From M3007 sp965249785 (GTDB lineage Bacteria; Bacteroidota; Bacteroidia; Chitinophagales; Saprospiraceae): 64,000 nucleotides of DNA. Positions within the stretch are counted from its first letter, which is position 1, and every line of letters begins with the position of its first letter. Under the pieces are notes generated by a model that was not told the origin of the DNA, searched no databases, and was given only the letters and a program-made list of their open reading frames with translations. Shown one piece after another: positions 27,502 through 36,188 of this stretch. The position numbers and the translations under genes were made by a program. The stretch lies in assembly GCA_965249785.1 (NCBI GenBank), contig CBDFMU010000028.1, positions 27,263 through 91,262 on the forward strand, given 5' to 3'.

Positions 27502-27968
27502 AGCCCTTCACTCTTTTATATTTTTCCACAATTAAGCGTTCAATACCCAGTGACTCTACTTTTTCTACGCCCTTGTTGGGTCAAAGTGTCATTTTTAATA
27601 GTTACTACAAATGGGAATGTATGGCCTTCCCATTCTCTATAATTAAGATATTCCAGATTTTCCGTGTAAAGGCTGTCTTTTAAAGTATAAGTACCACCGC
27701 CGCCAGTGAATGCGGCCGTAGCAGTATCTTTTCCCATATTCAAATCATGACTAAAAAACGCAAAATGAGTAGAATTGATAATTTTAATCATCTTGATTTT
27801 CGGATTAAACGTAGAAAAAGTGCTGTCTTTCTGCGTAGTAGTGGCCGAAATCAATTCCCAGGTGCCGACAATTGGAAGGGAAGATTGCTTTACATCCTCT
27901 TTTTTGGAGTTTGGAGCGCAAGAGGCGAAAAGTACGGTGAATACGAGGATGCCGAAGTGGAAGTTCAT
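27500..27968 (-). pseudogene. Lipocalin-like lipoprotein, frameshifted near C-terminus
   Basis: Starts MNFHFGILVFTVLFASCAPN, a signal peptide with lipobox (FASC). The body (about 30-130) is a small beta-barrel-like domain: SLPIVGTWELISATTTQKDS, IKMIKIINSTHFAFFSHD, GGGTYTLKDSLYTENLEYLN, HTFPFVVTIKNDTLTQQG, resembling lipocalin-like DUF4488/DUF4440-neighbour proteins of Bacteroidota. After TLTQQG the frame goes to RRKSRVTGY and stops at 27540; the alternative frame gives VEKVESLGIERLIVEKYKRV, a typical C-terminus, stopping at 27500. One extra base at about 27575 explains this. The domain may still function in truncated form. Confidence 0.75.
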
Positions 27969-28335
27969 TTTCTTGTTTTAATTTTTGGCAGCAAATAATT
28001 TTCCCTTAAAAGTTGCCAAAATAGTATAGTAAAAGTGAAAGGAGCGATAAAAGATGATTGCCAATTCATTATAAATTCATCCTGTTCAAACCAGTTCCGT
28101 GTTGACCTATAACCACTGGCTGCCCAGAATAAATTAAACAACTACGACACAACACCAATTATCAGCTCAGGCAAAGGTAGCGCAAACGTCTTACGGACTA
28201 CCCGGCGACCCAATTTTTTTCGCCTTGACAACCGTCACCCAATTTATCAAGCGGTCTTCGATTTTTCCCGCTGTTCTCAATTTTACTCCCTACTTTCAAG
28301 CCCGTTTTTACATCATTCTCACTTCCTGTCTATCC

Positions 28336-29337
28336 GTGCATCTGCTTTTGGCATTTATCCGGTTGTTGCGATTGCCTAATCTGGTTATCGTCTTCCTCAC
28401 GCAGTTCGTGCCTTACTGGTTCGCACTGCGACCAGCCATTTTGCGGGCGGGCGGCATCCCCATTCTTACAGAACGAACATTTGGCTACATCGCTGCCGCG
28501 ACGGTGCTGACTACCCTGGCTGGTTATCTGTTGAATGATTATTACGACCGCGATATAGATGCCCTGAACAAGCCAAAACGGGTCATTTGGGGTCGCTACC
28601 TGCCCAGCTGGGTCGCGCTGGGGCTGTACGCAGGCTTAGTGACGGTAGTCCACTACCTTGCTTTTATAATTGATATAGCATTGCATCCAGCCAGTCGCTG
28701 GCCATTGTGGGTATATCCGGGCGTGTCGTTCATGCTTTTTTTATATGCGTGGCAGCTCAAATGCACGGCCATTATCGGCAATTTGCTGGTGTCGGTCCTC
28801 TGCGCGGTGGTACCGATTATTATACTATTTCCCGAAGAACGACCCATCTGGTTGAGTTCTTTTCAGCAGCCCGCCGCCATCCAACAGGCCGTGGGACTGG
28901 TCTGGCTATACGCCTTATTTGGTTTTGTCACCAATTTGCTGCGCGAACAAGTCAAGGATCTGGAAGATTTTCAGGGCGATGCGGCTTGCGGATGTGCTAC
29001 GTTGGCGGTAGCGAAAGGGGTACGTTTCGCCAAGAAACCCGCTGGATTTACGGGCCTCACGGCGAGTATCCTGATTGGTTTTTTGCTGTTTTTCTGGCAA
29101 CAAACCGGCGCGCCCAACTGGCAAATCATGGCTGGGGTGGTATGTATGCTGCTCCCCGCATTATTTACGACTTATACCATATATACGGCACAAACCAAGC
29201 GCGATTTCAGTCGGGCTAGTGCCTGGACAAAAGTTATTATGCTAACTGGATTGCTATTGTTGTTGCGTTGCTGGCCGGAGCATCCGGTAGCGGCGTTGGA
29301 AGGAGTGGATTGGTGGAAAATGGTAGGGGTGGAATAA
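28336..29337 (+). CDS. UbiA-family prenyltransferase
   Basis: A membrane prenyltransferase with about eight hydrophobic helices. The two Asp-rich Mg-diphosphate motifs are NDYYDRDIDALNKP (first, typical NDxxDxxxD) and EQVKDLEDFQGDAACG (second). RLLRLPNLVIVFLTQFVPYW is the usual first helix. It transfers an isoprenoid chain to an acceptor, possibly a quinone or a glycerol-phosphate as in geranylgeranylglycerol-phosphate synthases. Start: no ATG precedes the first helix; GTG 28336 gives a normal N-terminus, while an in-frame TTG at 28225 would add 37 residues of weakly hydrophobic leader. Monocistronic; the T9SS gene at 29383 follows. Confidence 0.88.
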   Translation: MHLLLAFIRLLRLPNLVIVFLTQFVPYWFALRPAILRAGGIPILTERTFGYIAAATVLTTLAGYLLNDYYDRDIDALNKPKRVIWGRYLPSWVALGLYAGLVTVVHYLAFIIDIALHPASRWPLWVYPGVSFMLFLYAWQLKCTAIIGNLLVSVLCAVVPIIILFPEERPIWLSSFQQPAAIQQAVGLVWLYALFGFVTNLLREQVKDLEDFQGDAACGCATLAVAKGVRFAKKPAGFTGLTASILIGFLLFFWQQTGAPNWQIMAGVVCMLLPALFTTYTIYTAQTKRDFSRASAWTKVIMLTGLLLLLRCWPEHPVAALEGVDWWKMVGVE

Positions 29338-29382
29338 AGAAATTGATTATAACCACAAAAATTCACATAAATTAAAAGTATT

Positions 29383-31074
29383 ATGAAATTTGCCTCTTCT
29401 TACCTGGTTATTATTTGTTTAATAGTAACCAATTACACAAAGTCATTCGCTCAAACCGATAATCTCCCGCCTCAACTGATTTCATTAACGGTCTCCCCGC
29501 AGAATGTCAATGTAACCTCTACTGCGGCACTCGTAACATTTACGATGGAAGTAACGGACAACCTAAGCGGCGTGTATTATGTGTATCCAACCATTACCTT
29601 GCCTAATGGCTACACGCAAGTGCTCCCTGCGACCTTGGTTTCCGGTAATGCTTTGCATGGAGTCTGGGAATCCACTTTCAGCGTACCTCAATATTCGGCA
29701 CCAGGAGTGGCCACCTTTTCATTGACCTTGTGTGATTCTATTAGTATTTGTGCGGATTTTTCGGCTGCCGATTTACTGGCTGATGGATTCGATTCTGATC
29801 TTCAAATTATCAATACGCAACTTGATGTAAATCCGCCGCAGCTGACCTCTTTAACGGTCTCGCCTCCGATTATTGATGTAAATACTTCTACAAAAATAGC
29901 CACCTTTACGATACAGGCGAATGACAATCTGAGTGGAGTTCAGTCTATTCTGCCGACCATAACTTTTCCGAATGGTGATATGCAAAGCCTTTATGCTGAC
30001 CTAATTGCTGGAAATGTGCTGAATGGTACCTGGCAAGTAACTTTCCCAATACCCAGGTATTCGCAACCGGGGATCGTAACGTTTTCCTTAGTAGTATGTG
30101 ATTCCAATAGTAATTGTGTTAGTTTTTATACTGCCGATTTAATGGCCGCCGGATTTGACTACGAATTTGAAATTGTCAATGCGCAAGTGGACGTAAGCCC
30201 ACCACAGCTAACCTCTTTAGTTATCTCCCCTTCGACAGTCAATGTAAGCCCCTCTGCGGAGATGGTAACTTTTACCATACAGGCAAATGATGATCTCAGT
30301 GGTATTCAATATGTTTTTTCGGGTATTAATTTACCAAATGGAAATTCGCAAAGTTTCAATGCCAGCCTGATTAGCGGAACTGTTTTGAATGGGACTTGGC
30401 AGGGAACTTTTACCGTGCCTCAATATTCGCAACCGGGGATCGCTTCAGTTTCTCTTTCCCTATGTGATTCTCTGGCTAATTGTATTACTTATTATAATGC
30501 CGATTTAATGACTAATGGATTTGATCACGAGTTTGAGATCACTAATCTTCCCCTACCCGTAGAATTAATAGGATTTTCCGGAAAAGCAAAAAAAGAAGGT
30601 ATAGAATTATCCTGGATTACCGCTTCCGAATCTAATAATGGAGGTTTTGAAGTGGACTATTCGGTGGATGCAAGAACCTGGAATACAATAGGTTTTGTAA
30701 AAGGCAAAGGCACTTCTTTACAGTCAAATGACTATAAGTATATTCACACAAATCCTGAGTCGGGCAATAATTATTATCGATTAAAACAAATTGATCTGGA
30801 TGGCAAATTTGAGTATTCATCTGTAATCAATGTAGAAATACCAGACGATGATAATATTAAGGTATATCCAAATCCTACCAATGGAATACTGAAAATCACT
30901 GGAAAAGGAATTGACCATGTGAGCATCAAAGTAATGGACGTTTTGGGCAGGGTTGTGAAAGACGCGGCTTTCTATCAAGACCAATTAGACTTGTCAAACC
31001 TTCCCAAAGGATGCTATTTTTTAATAATGAATATTAATGGGGAAATATTAGAGCAGCAAATAATAAAAAGATAA
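29383..31074 (+). CDS. T9SS surface protein with three 122-residue repeats
   Basis: A 563-residue secreted protein. Signal peptide residues 1-24 (ending KSFAQ). Three near-identical domains begin at PPQL (residues 29, 151 and 273), exactly 122 residues apart; each has a VTFTMEVTDNLSGV core, a PNG…Q strand, NGTWQGTF and SxPGxxxFSLxxCDS strands, suggesting an Ig/cadherin-like beta-sandwich. Residues about 390-490 are a T9SS-associated FN3-like module (LPVELIGFSGKAKKEGIELS … YYRLKQIDLDGKFEYS) and the last about 75 a sorting domain (VYPNPTNGILKITG … LPKGCYFLIMN). It is exported by T9SS and anchored at the surface; an adhesive or structural role is likely. No enzymatic motif seen. Confidence 0.9.
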   Translation: MKFASSYLVIICLIVTNYTKSFAQTDNLPPQLISLTVSPQNVNVTSTAALVTFTMEVTDNLSGVYYVYPTITLPNGYTQVLPATLVSGNALHGVWESTFSVPQYSAPGVATFSLTLCDSISICADFSAADLLADGFDSDLQIINTQLDVNPPQLTSLTVSPPIIDVNTSTKIATFTIQANDNLSGVQSILPTITFPNGDMQSLYADLIAGNVLNGTWQVTFPIPRYSQPGIVTFSLVVCDSNSNCVSFYTADLMAAGFDYEFEIVNAQVDVSPPQLTSLVISPSTVNVSPSAEMVTFTIQANDDLSGIQYVFSGINLPNGNSQSFNASLISGTVLNGTWQGTFTVPQYSQPGIASVSLSLCDSLANCITYYNADLMTNGFDHEFEITNLPLPVELIGFSGKAKKEGIELSWITASESNNGGFEVDYSVDARTWNTIGFVKGKGTSLQSNDYKYIHTNPESGNNYYRLKQIDLDGKFEYSSVINVEIPDDDNIKVYPNPTNGILKITGKGIDHVSIKVMDVLGRVVKDAAFYQDQLDLSNLPKGCYFLIMNINGEILEQQIIKR

Positions 31075-31113
31075 GAAGCTCTCTATTTAATCCTCACTTC
31101 CTAATCTATAACA

Positions 31114-31680
31114 ATGCGTCCACTAATCCTCGCTTCCAAAAGCCCACGCCGCAGCCAACTATTACGGGAAGCTGGTTTTGACTTTACCGTCCAAACTTTT
31201 GATGTAGATGAAAGTTTTTCCGATAGTATGCCAGTGGAAGAAGTTGCCCCCTGGCTGGCGGAGCAAAAGGCCCAGGCGGCTGCGTACTTGATTCAAGACC
31301 GCGAAATCATACTGGCCGCCGATTCGGTGGTGATTCTGGATAATGTAATCTACAATAAACCAACAGATTACGCCGATGCTTTTCGGATGATCCGGCTGCT
31401 TTCGGGGCGACAACACACGGTCGTTACTGGCGTGTGCCTGCTGGCCAAAGAACGAGAACGGACCTTTGCAGGCGTGACGAAAGTCTGGTTTGCCGAGCTC
31501 ACCGATACCGAAATAGACTACTACATCCGTACTTGCCAGCCCTTCGATAAGGCCGGTTCCTATGGCGCGCAGGACTGGATCGGCCACTGCAAAATCACGC
31601 GCATCGAAGGCACGTTCCAAAATGTAATGGGCTTGCCAGTGGATTTGGTGTATCGGGAATTGATGGAATTTGAAGAGTAA
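31114..31680 (+). CDS. maf: Maf family nucleoside triphosphate pyrophosphatase
   Basis: A 188-residue house-cleaning nucleotide pyrophosphatase. The signature LASKSPRRSQLLREAG (Ser-x-Arg-Arg phosphate loop) is at residues 5-20; AADSVVILDN supplies the catalytic Asp, GRQHTVVTGV follows, and KAGSYGAQDWIG is the C-terminal family signature. Members hydrolyse modified dTTP/UTP or m7GTP, preventing their misincorporation; the YhdE- or YceF-type specificity cannot be assigned with certainty here. It starts 40 bases after the T9SS gene stop; the glycosyltransferase follows after a CTCAAC-type repeat. Confidence 0.93.
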   Translation: MRPLILASKSPRRSQLLREAGFDFTVQTFDVDESFSDSMPVEEVAPWLAEQKAQAAAYLIQDREIILAADSVVILDNVIYNKPTDYADAFRMIRLLSGRQHTVVTGVCLLAKERERTFAGVTKVWFAELTDTEIDYYIRTCQPFDKAGSYGAQDWIGHCKITRIEGTFQNVMGLPVDLVYRELMEFEE

Positions 31681-31683
31681 AAT

Positions 31684-31803
31684 GTTGAGATTGTGGAGGT
31701 CGTTGAGTTTGCTATCGCAAGTTGAGAAAAACAAGATTCCGTAACATTCTAAACCTTTCTCAACAACCTCCACCCCTTTCTCAACCTTCTCAACAACCCT
31801 GTT
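31684..31803. repeat. Intercistronic TTGAG … CTCAAC array
   Basis: Left half (31684-31727): TTGAG words at GTTGAGATTGTGGAGGTCGT and AAGTTGAGAAAAAC, beginning three bases after the Maf stop. Right half (31745-31803): TCTCAACAACCTCCACCCCT and CTCAACCTTCTCAACAACCC, ending two bases from the glycosyltransferase ATG. The halves can pair into a long imperfect hairpin. Same arrangement as at 40227 and 41193. Confidence 0.75.
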
Positions 31804-31804
31804 C

Positions 31805-32902
31805 ATGCGCATCATTTTCACCGTCACCAACGACCTGACCTACGACCAGCGGATGCAACGCATCTGCACGTCGCTGACGGCGCATGGCTATACGGTGAAG
31901 TTGGTGGGTCGCCAACGGCGGGAATCTGTACCATTGAGGACGCAGTCTTTTAGTCAAAAACGATTGCGCTGCTGGTTCCAGAAGGGTTTTGCTTTTTACG
32001 CAGAATATAATCTTCGCCTTTTCATTTATTTACTCTTCGCTCGCTACGAAGTAGTTTGTTCTATTGATCTGGATACCCTGGCGGCTGGCTGTTTCGCTTC
32101 GCTGCTGCGTCGTAAGCAGCGGGTGTTTGATGCGCACGAGTATTTTACGGAAGTGCCAGAGGTGGTAGATCGGCCTTTTGTGCGGACTTTTTGGGGCTTG
32201 GTAGCCCGGATTTGTTTGCCGTTTTATCGGTATGCTTATACGGTGGGGCCGGGATTGGCGGAAATTTTTGAAAAAGAATATCATTTGCCTTTTGTAGTGG
32301 TGCGAAATACGCCGAAGATTAGTAGAGCCATTAAAAAAGAAAAATCTAATTCCCTTATAGTTTTATATCAAGGCGCATTAAATGAAGGGCGAGGCCTAGA
32401 AGCAGCCATCTCCGCTATGCAACTTCTTGATAATGTACAACTTTGGTTAGCAGGCGAGGGCGATCTTTCCAGCGAATTGCGCCAATTAGCGATACAATTA
32501 GGGGTACAAGACAAGGTGCATTTCTTAGGTTTTGTGCAGCCAGAAGAATTAAAAAAACTGACTGCACAGGCCTGGGTGGGACTGAATTTATTGGAAAATC
32601 GCGGGCTGTCGTACTACTATTCGCTGGCCAATAAATTCTTCGACTATGTGCAAGCGGAGGTGCCGGTGCTGACGATGAATTTCCCGGAATATCGTGCTTT
32701 AAATGCGTCTTATGAAGTGGCTCTATTACTGAATGAATTATCGCCGGATGTAGTGGCGGCGGCTATTTTACGGTTGCGCGAAGAAAAGGGATTGTATGAA
32801 AGGTTACAAAATGGCTGCGCACATGCGCGCGAAGTTTGGACTTGGGAGGAAGATGAAAAAGTACTTTTGGAAGTATGGAAAAAAGCGGAACAAGAACTAT
32901 AA
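31805..32902 (+). CDS. Glycosyltransferase family 4-type protein
   Basis: A 365-residue GT-B glycosyltransferase. N-terminal domain: FTVTNDLTYDQRMQRICTSL, then FDAHEYFTEVPEVVDRPFVR. C-terminal domain: VLYQGALNEGRGLEAAISAM (donor-binding start), LAGEGDLSSELRQLAIQLG, KVHFLGFVQPEELKKLTAQA, and the donor-side GLSYYYSLANKFFDYVQAEV replacing the classical E-x7-E. It probably adds a sugar to a lipid-linked or surface glycan at the cytoplasmic face. Start ATG 31805, 125 bases after maf, directly preceded by a CTCAAC array, with no Shine-Dalgarno sequence. Confidence 0.9.
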   Translation: MRIIFTVTNDLTYDQRMQRICTSLTAHGYTVKLVGRQRRESVPLRTQSFSQKRLRCWFQKGFAFYAEYNLRLFIYLLFARYEVVCSIDLDTLAAGCFASLLRRKQRVFDAHEYFTEVPEVVDRPFVRTFWGLVARICLPFYRYAYTVGPGLAEIFEKEYHLPFVVVRNTPKISRAIKKEKSNSLIVLYQGALNEGRGLEAAISAMQLLDNVQLWLAGEGDLSSELRQLAIQLGVQDKVHFLGFVQPEELKKLTAQAWVGLNLLENRGLSYYYSLANKFFDYVQAEVPVLTMNFPEYRALNASYEVALLLNELSPDVVAAAILRLREEKGLYERLQNGCAHAREVWTWEEDEKVLLEVWKKAEQEL

Positions 32903-32916
32903 AAGCATTGGCTAAA

Positions 32917-33684
32917 TTATCCCGGGCTGCCAATTACCAACCGTAAAGAACAAGTAAATTCCGGCAACGTTCTAAATGCTCCATATTTTCGATCCCATTC
33001 GCCGGAGGCAAGATCGTCGGCTAGTCTTTTTACTAGTTCTTCTTCAAGTCCTGCTGGTAAAAATCCCCAGGCAGATTGCGATTGGCGAACTCCTTTTTCC
33101 AGAAATGCTTCTGGTCGTCCGTAGAATGCTTCTTGAAAACCATCTATACAATCTAATGGAATGGGAATTTTTTGGACCTCGCATTGTCCACCCAAAGATT
33201 CTATAATAAAGTCAATGGTTGGATAACGTTGTTTTTCTACTTCAATTATTTCTGGGAAATAGTGCGCATTCCAGAACTCATCCAAAGCATCCGGGTCAGC
33301 AGTCATAATGACTACCTGGGATTTAGTAACCCTGCGCAATTCTCGTAGTCCTTTCTTTATATCCGGCCAATGATGTACGGTTATCATCGCCATAGAAGCA
33401 TCAAAAGCCTGATCGTCGAACGGCAAAGCATCCGCATAGCCGATGAGGGCGGGGACTTTGTTTTGGGCCTGTCGCTGAGCGCGCATAGTCGAAGAAGGCT
33501 CCACGGCCACCACGTATTTATCCATGGGTTCGTAGGAACCCGCGCCTGCGCCCACGTTGAGCACTGTTTTAGCAGAATCTAAGGCGGCCAATACATGCGC
33601 GGCTATTCTGGGATCGGTGCGGCGGTAACCGGAATACTGTTGACCGAATTTGTCGTAGTTAAAAGCGGGGTTTTCTATTTTCAT
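32917..33684 (-). CDS. Class I SAM-dependent methyltransferase
   Basis: A 255-residue methyltransferase of the UbiE/Methyltransf_11 type. Motif I is AKTVLNVGAGAGSYEPMDKYVVAVEPS (SAM-binding GxGxGxY-type glycine loop plus acidic Glu), motif II region ALPFDDQAFDASMAMITVHHWPD, motif III LRELRRVTKSQVVIMT. The C-terminal third is substrate-specific and not recognisable. It methylates an unidentified small molecule. Its start is 27 bases from the Gfo/Idh oxidoreductase stop on the same strand, so the two may be one operon. Convergent with the glycosyltransferase (14-base gap). Confidence 0.9.
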   Translation of the reverse strand: MKIENPAFNYDKFGQQYSGYRRTDPRIAAHVLAALDSAKTVLNVGAGAGSYEPMDKYVVAVEPSSTMRAQRQAQNKVPALIGYADALPFDDQAFDASMAMITVHHWPDIKKGLRELRRVTKSQVVIMTADPDALDEFWNAHYFPEIIEVEKQRYPTIDFIIESLGGQCEVQKIPIPLDCIDGFQEAFYGRPEAFLEKGVRQSQSAWGFLPAGLEEELVKRLADDLASGEWDRKYGAFRTLPEFTCSLRLVIGSPG

Positions 33685-33711
33685 CGTATTTTAATTAGAA
33701 AAACTACGTAT

Positions 33712-34857
33712 TTACACTTTTACCCAGCCTTGTTTACGATTACTTTCCAGTATTTTTTCGCAAATCAATAATTCCCGATAACCGTCGGCGAAAGTTGGAT
33801 AAGTTGGATTTTCTGGTTGTTTGCCAGTCGTTACAGCGGCATAGACTTCTTTAAATAACTGCTTGGACGTATCTGGAAATCCTTCATTGTGTCCACCCGG
33901 AAAACTCATGATGTCGCGGGCAGCCGGATAAGCCAGGGAAGGGTCGCGCAGGAGTAATTCATTGCTGCGGTCGCGGTGGCCGATCCAGAGTTGGTTCGGC
34001 GACTCCGAATTCCAGGCCAGGGTTTGTTTGGAACCAGATATTTCCAGTTTTAGTTGATTTTTACGGCCTGCCGATACTTGCGATACAGTGATGGAACCAC
34101 GATTGCCATTATCAAAACGCAATAGCACATTGGCGTGGTCTTCAGTAGTAATGGGCACATCCGCGTAGTCTTCTGGTTGCAGCATTTTGCCGGAATAAGT
34201 TTCTACTGGTTTTAATGGTTTTTTACGGGTTTTATGGATTGTATTAAAATCGGCCATCACTTCCATCGTCTTTAAACCCGTAATATATTCGATCACATCC
34301 ATCAAGTGCGAACCAATATCGGCAATAGCACGCGAGTCACCGGATTTGTCGGGTTCCAGCCGCCAGTTATAGTCGGTTGCATAGAACAACCAGTCTTGCA
34401 AATAAGAACCTATAATAGAATAAATATCGCCCAGATCACCCTGCTCCCGCATGGTTTTCATTTGACGAACTAGTGGATAATAGCGTAAATTGAAATGTAC
34501 GGCATTGACCAAACCAGTCTTTTTAGCTAAATCTACTAGTTCCGCTGCTTCATGCAGGTCTTTGGCTAATGGTTTTTCACAAACGACGTGCTTGCCCGCT
34601 AATAAAACTGCTTTCGACTGCGAATAATGCAGGAAGTTGGGAGTGCAGACGTGGACGCAGGCAATGTCGTCCATCGCCAGCAATTGCTCGAACGTGCAGG
34701 GTCGCTCGATGCCTAATTGTGCGGCTTTGGTAGTCGCCAATTCCATATTTACTTCACACAGCGCGGTCACTTCTACATTCGGAAGCCTGCGGAGTGCTTC
34801 AATATGAGCTGGACCGATAAAACCAGTGCCGACTACGCCTACTTTGATCTTTGCCAT
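33712..34857 (-). CDS. Gfo/Idh/MocA-family NAD(P)-dependent oxidoreductase
   Basis: A 381-residue sugar or polyol dehydrogenase-like enzyme. N-terminal Rossmann motif GVVGTGFIGPAHIEALRRL (residues 5-23), the family hallmark GKHVVCEKPLAKDLHEA (catalytic EKP Lys, about 90-100), and the C-terminal alpha/beta domain with NWRLEPDKSGDSRAIADIGS followed by HLMDVIEYITGLK, where GSH-x-x-D-V is the substrate-side motif. It likely oxidises or reduces a sugar or inositol derivative. Its ATG is preceded on the sense strand by a CTCAAC array (34866-). Probably first gene of an operon with the methyltransferase. Confidence 0.93.
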   Translation of the reverse strand: MAKIKVGVVGTGFIGPAHIEALRRLPNVEVTALCEVNMELATTKAAQLGIERPCTFEQLLAMDDIACVHVCTPNFLHYSQSKAVLLAGKHVVCEKPLAKDLHEAAELVDLAKKTGLVNAVHFNLRYYPLVRQMKTMREQGDLGDIYSIIGSYLQDWLFYATDYNWRLEPDKSGDSRAIADIGSHLMDVIEYITGLKTMEVMADFNTIHKTRKKPLKPVETYSGKMLQPEDYADVPITTEDHANVLLRFDNGNRGSITVSQVSAGRKNQLKLEISGSKQTLAWNSESPNQLWIGHRDRSNELLLRDPSLAYPAARDIMSFPGGHNEGFPDTSKQLFKEVYAAVTTGKQPENPTYPTFADGYRELLICEKILESNRKQGWVKV

Positions 34858-34865
34858 TTTTTTTC

Positions 34866-35018
34866 GTTGTTGAGAATGTTGAGAAAAAGGGTGGAGGATG
34901 TTGAGAAAAAAGGGTGGAGGATGTTGAGAAAAAGAGTGGAAATTTTTGGAAAATCAGAGAGAACATCTAACTTTTCTCAACCTGCGCAGCAGACTCAACC
35001 TCCTCAACAATTTTTCAC
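34866..35018. repeat. TTGAG/CTCAAC array with GCGCAG core
   Basis: Bases 34866-34945: TTGTTGAGAATGTTGAGAAA, then two AGGGTGGAGGATGTTGAGAAA units; on the minus strand this reads as CTCAAC repeats 8 bases upstream of the oxidoreductase ATG. Bases 34954-35018: AGAGAGAACATCTAACTTTT, CTCAACCTGCGCAGCAGACT, CAACCTCCTCAACAATTTTT. The second half closely matches 41282-41350 (AGAGAGGCCACTCTACTTTT, CTCCACCCGCGCAGCGGACT) and, in reverse, 40227-40300. Confidence 0.8.
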
Positions 35019-36001
35019 CATTGAATAATCGCTCCTGCAAACACCAGCCCGCCGCCAAAACCAATAAACAGGATCCGGTCGCCACGTTTTACCCGACCTG
35101 ACTGAATACCGTTGTAAAGCGCGATAGGAATCGTGGCAGAAGAAGTGTTTCCATAGTCTATAATACTTTCCAGCACTTTGGTCATCGGGAATCCCGTGTC
35201 GTTGCAGATGGCTTCGAGGATGCGCAGGTTGGCACTATGGGGAATCAGCCAGTCGATCTCGTCCAGCGTCAGGTTGTTCTTTTCCAACAGCACTTTGATC
35301 TGCGCGCTCACCGTATTGACTGCCCATTTGAACACTTTACGACCATTTTGCACAATAGTTCGATTCCGTTTGATCGGCAGACCATTGAGCGTTTCGGCCA
35401 GCCCGGACATATACAGATCACTGCCGCCCTCGCCGTTGGCCCCGGTCACGCAGGCCCCGATATTGCCCACTGCATCGGCCTCGATAAGTACGGCGCCCGC
35501 TCCATCGCCGAACAAAAAGCAAGAACTGCGATCCTCAAAATCAGTTACTTTCGAGAGCGTTTCTGCGCCGATGACCAGCACTTTGCGGTGCGTACCCGCC
35601 GCGATGAGCCCTTTGGCCAGCACCACGCCGTACGAAAAACCGGCGCAGGCCGCATACACATCCAGTGCACCCGCGCGGGTCATGTTTAGCCGATACTGCA
35701 CCCGACAGGCCATGCTCGGCATCGGTTGGTCGGGCGTGACCGTAGACACAATAATCATGTCCACGTCGTCGAGCGTAATAGAATATTGGGCTGCCAAATC
35801 TTCCACCGCCCGTACACACAGGTCGCTGGTAAACTCGTCCGGGCCTGTATAATGACGGGTGCGAATGCCCGTGCGCGACAATATCCACTCATCCGTAGTG
35901 TCAATCAACGTTTCAAAATAGTGGTTATCAATCACCTTTTCAGGCACAGCCATACCAATGGCACTAAGTCGGGCATTCGTCATAATCAATGATTTACGCA
36001 T
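35015..36001 (-). CDS. fabH: Beta-ketoacyl-ACP synthase III (FabH)
   Basis: A 328-residue thiolase-fold enzyme that condenses acetyl-CoA (or another acyl-CoA) with malonyl-ACP to start fatty-acid synthesis. The triad is visible: Cys in DVYAACAGFSYGVVLAKG, His in LIPHSANLRILEAI, Asn in IIDYGNTSSATIPIAL. The N-terminal DEWILSRTGIRTRHY and the C-terminal GDRILFIGFGGGLVFAGAII are typical. Start 36001 (MRKSLIMTNAR…) or the ATG at 35983; the latter fits the usual FabH length slightly better. It stands alone between a TTGAG/CTCAAC array and the dehydrogenase at 36189; a second FabH elsewhere in the genome is possible, as in many Bacteroidota. Confidence 0.93.
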   Translation of the reverse strand: MRKSLIMTNARLSAIGMAVPEKVIDNHYFETLIDTTDEWILSRTGIRTRHYTGPDEFTSDLCVRAVEDLAAQYSITLDDVDMIIVSTVTPDQPMPSMACRVQYRLNMTRAGALDVYAACAGFSYGVVLAKGLIAAGTHRKVLVIGAETLSKVTDFEDRSSCFLFGDGAGAVLIEADAVGNIGACVTGANGEGGSDLYMSGLAETLNGLPIKRNRTIVQNGRKVFKWAVNTVSAQIKVLLEKNNLTLDEIDWLIPHSANLRILEAICNDTGFPMTKVLESIIDYGNTSSATIPIALYNGIQSGRVKRGDRILFIGFGGGLVFAGAIIQW

Positions 36002-36188
36002 GGTGGAAAGCCCAAAATGCTAGTGAATGAAATGACGTTCCGCCGAAAACAGCGATGAAGCACCCAATACGCGGCAAGCAATCCAAGGAAGCAAGTCTTG
36101 TCTGGGTGAATGCTAACGGTTAGTCAAGTGCGCCAAAAATACCAAACCGCCGGAAAAGAAGGAATTTATTTTATAACAATTGTTCCCC

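Noticed and set aside
35178..35852. Long plus-strand frame opposite fabH
   Set aside because: Ser/Thr-rich shadow of the fabH coding strand; no start context and no family signs.
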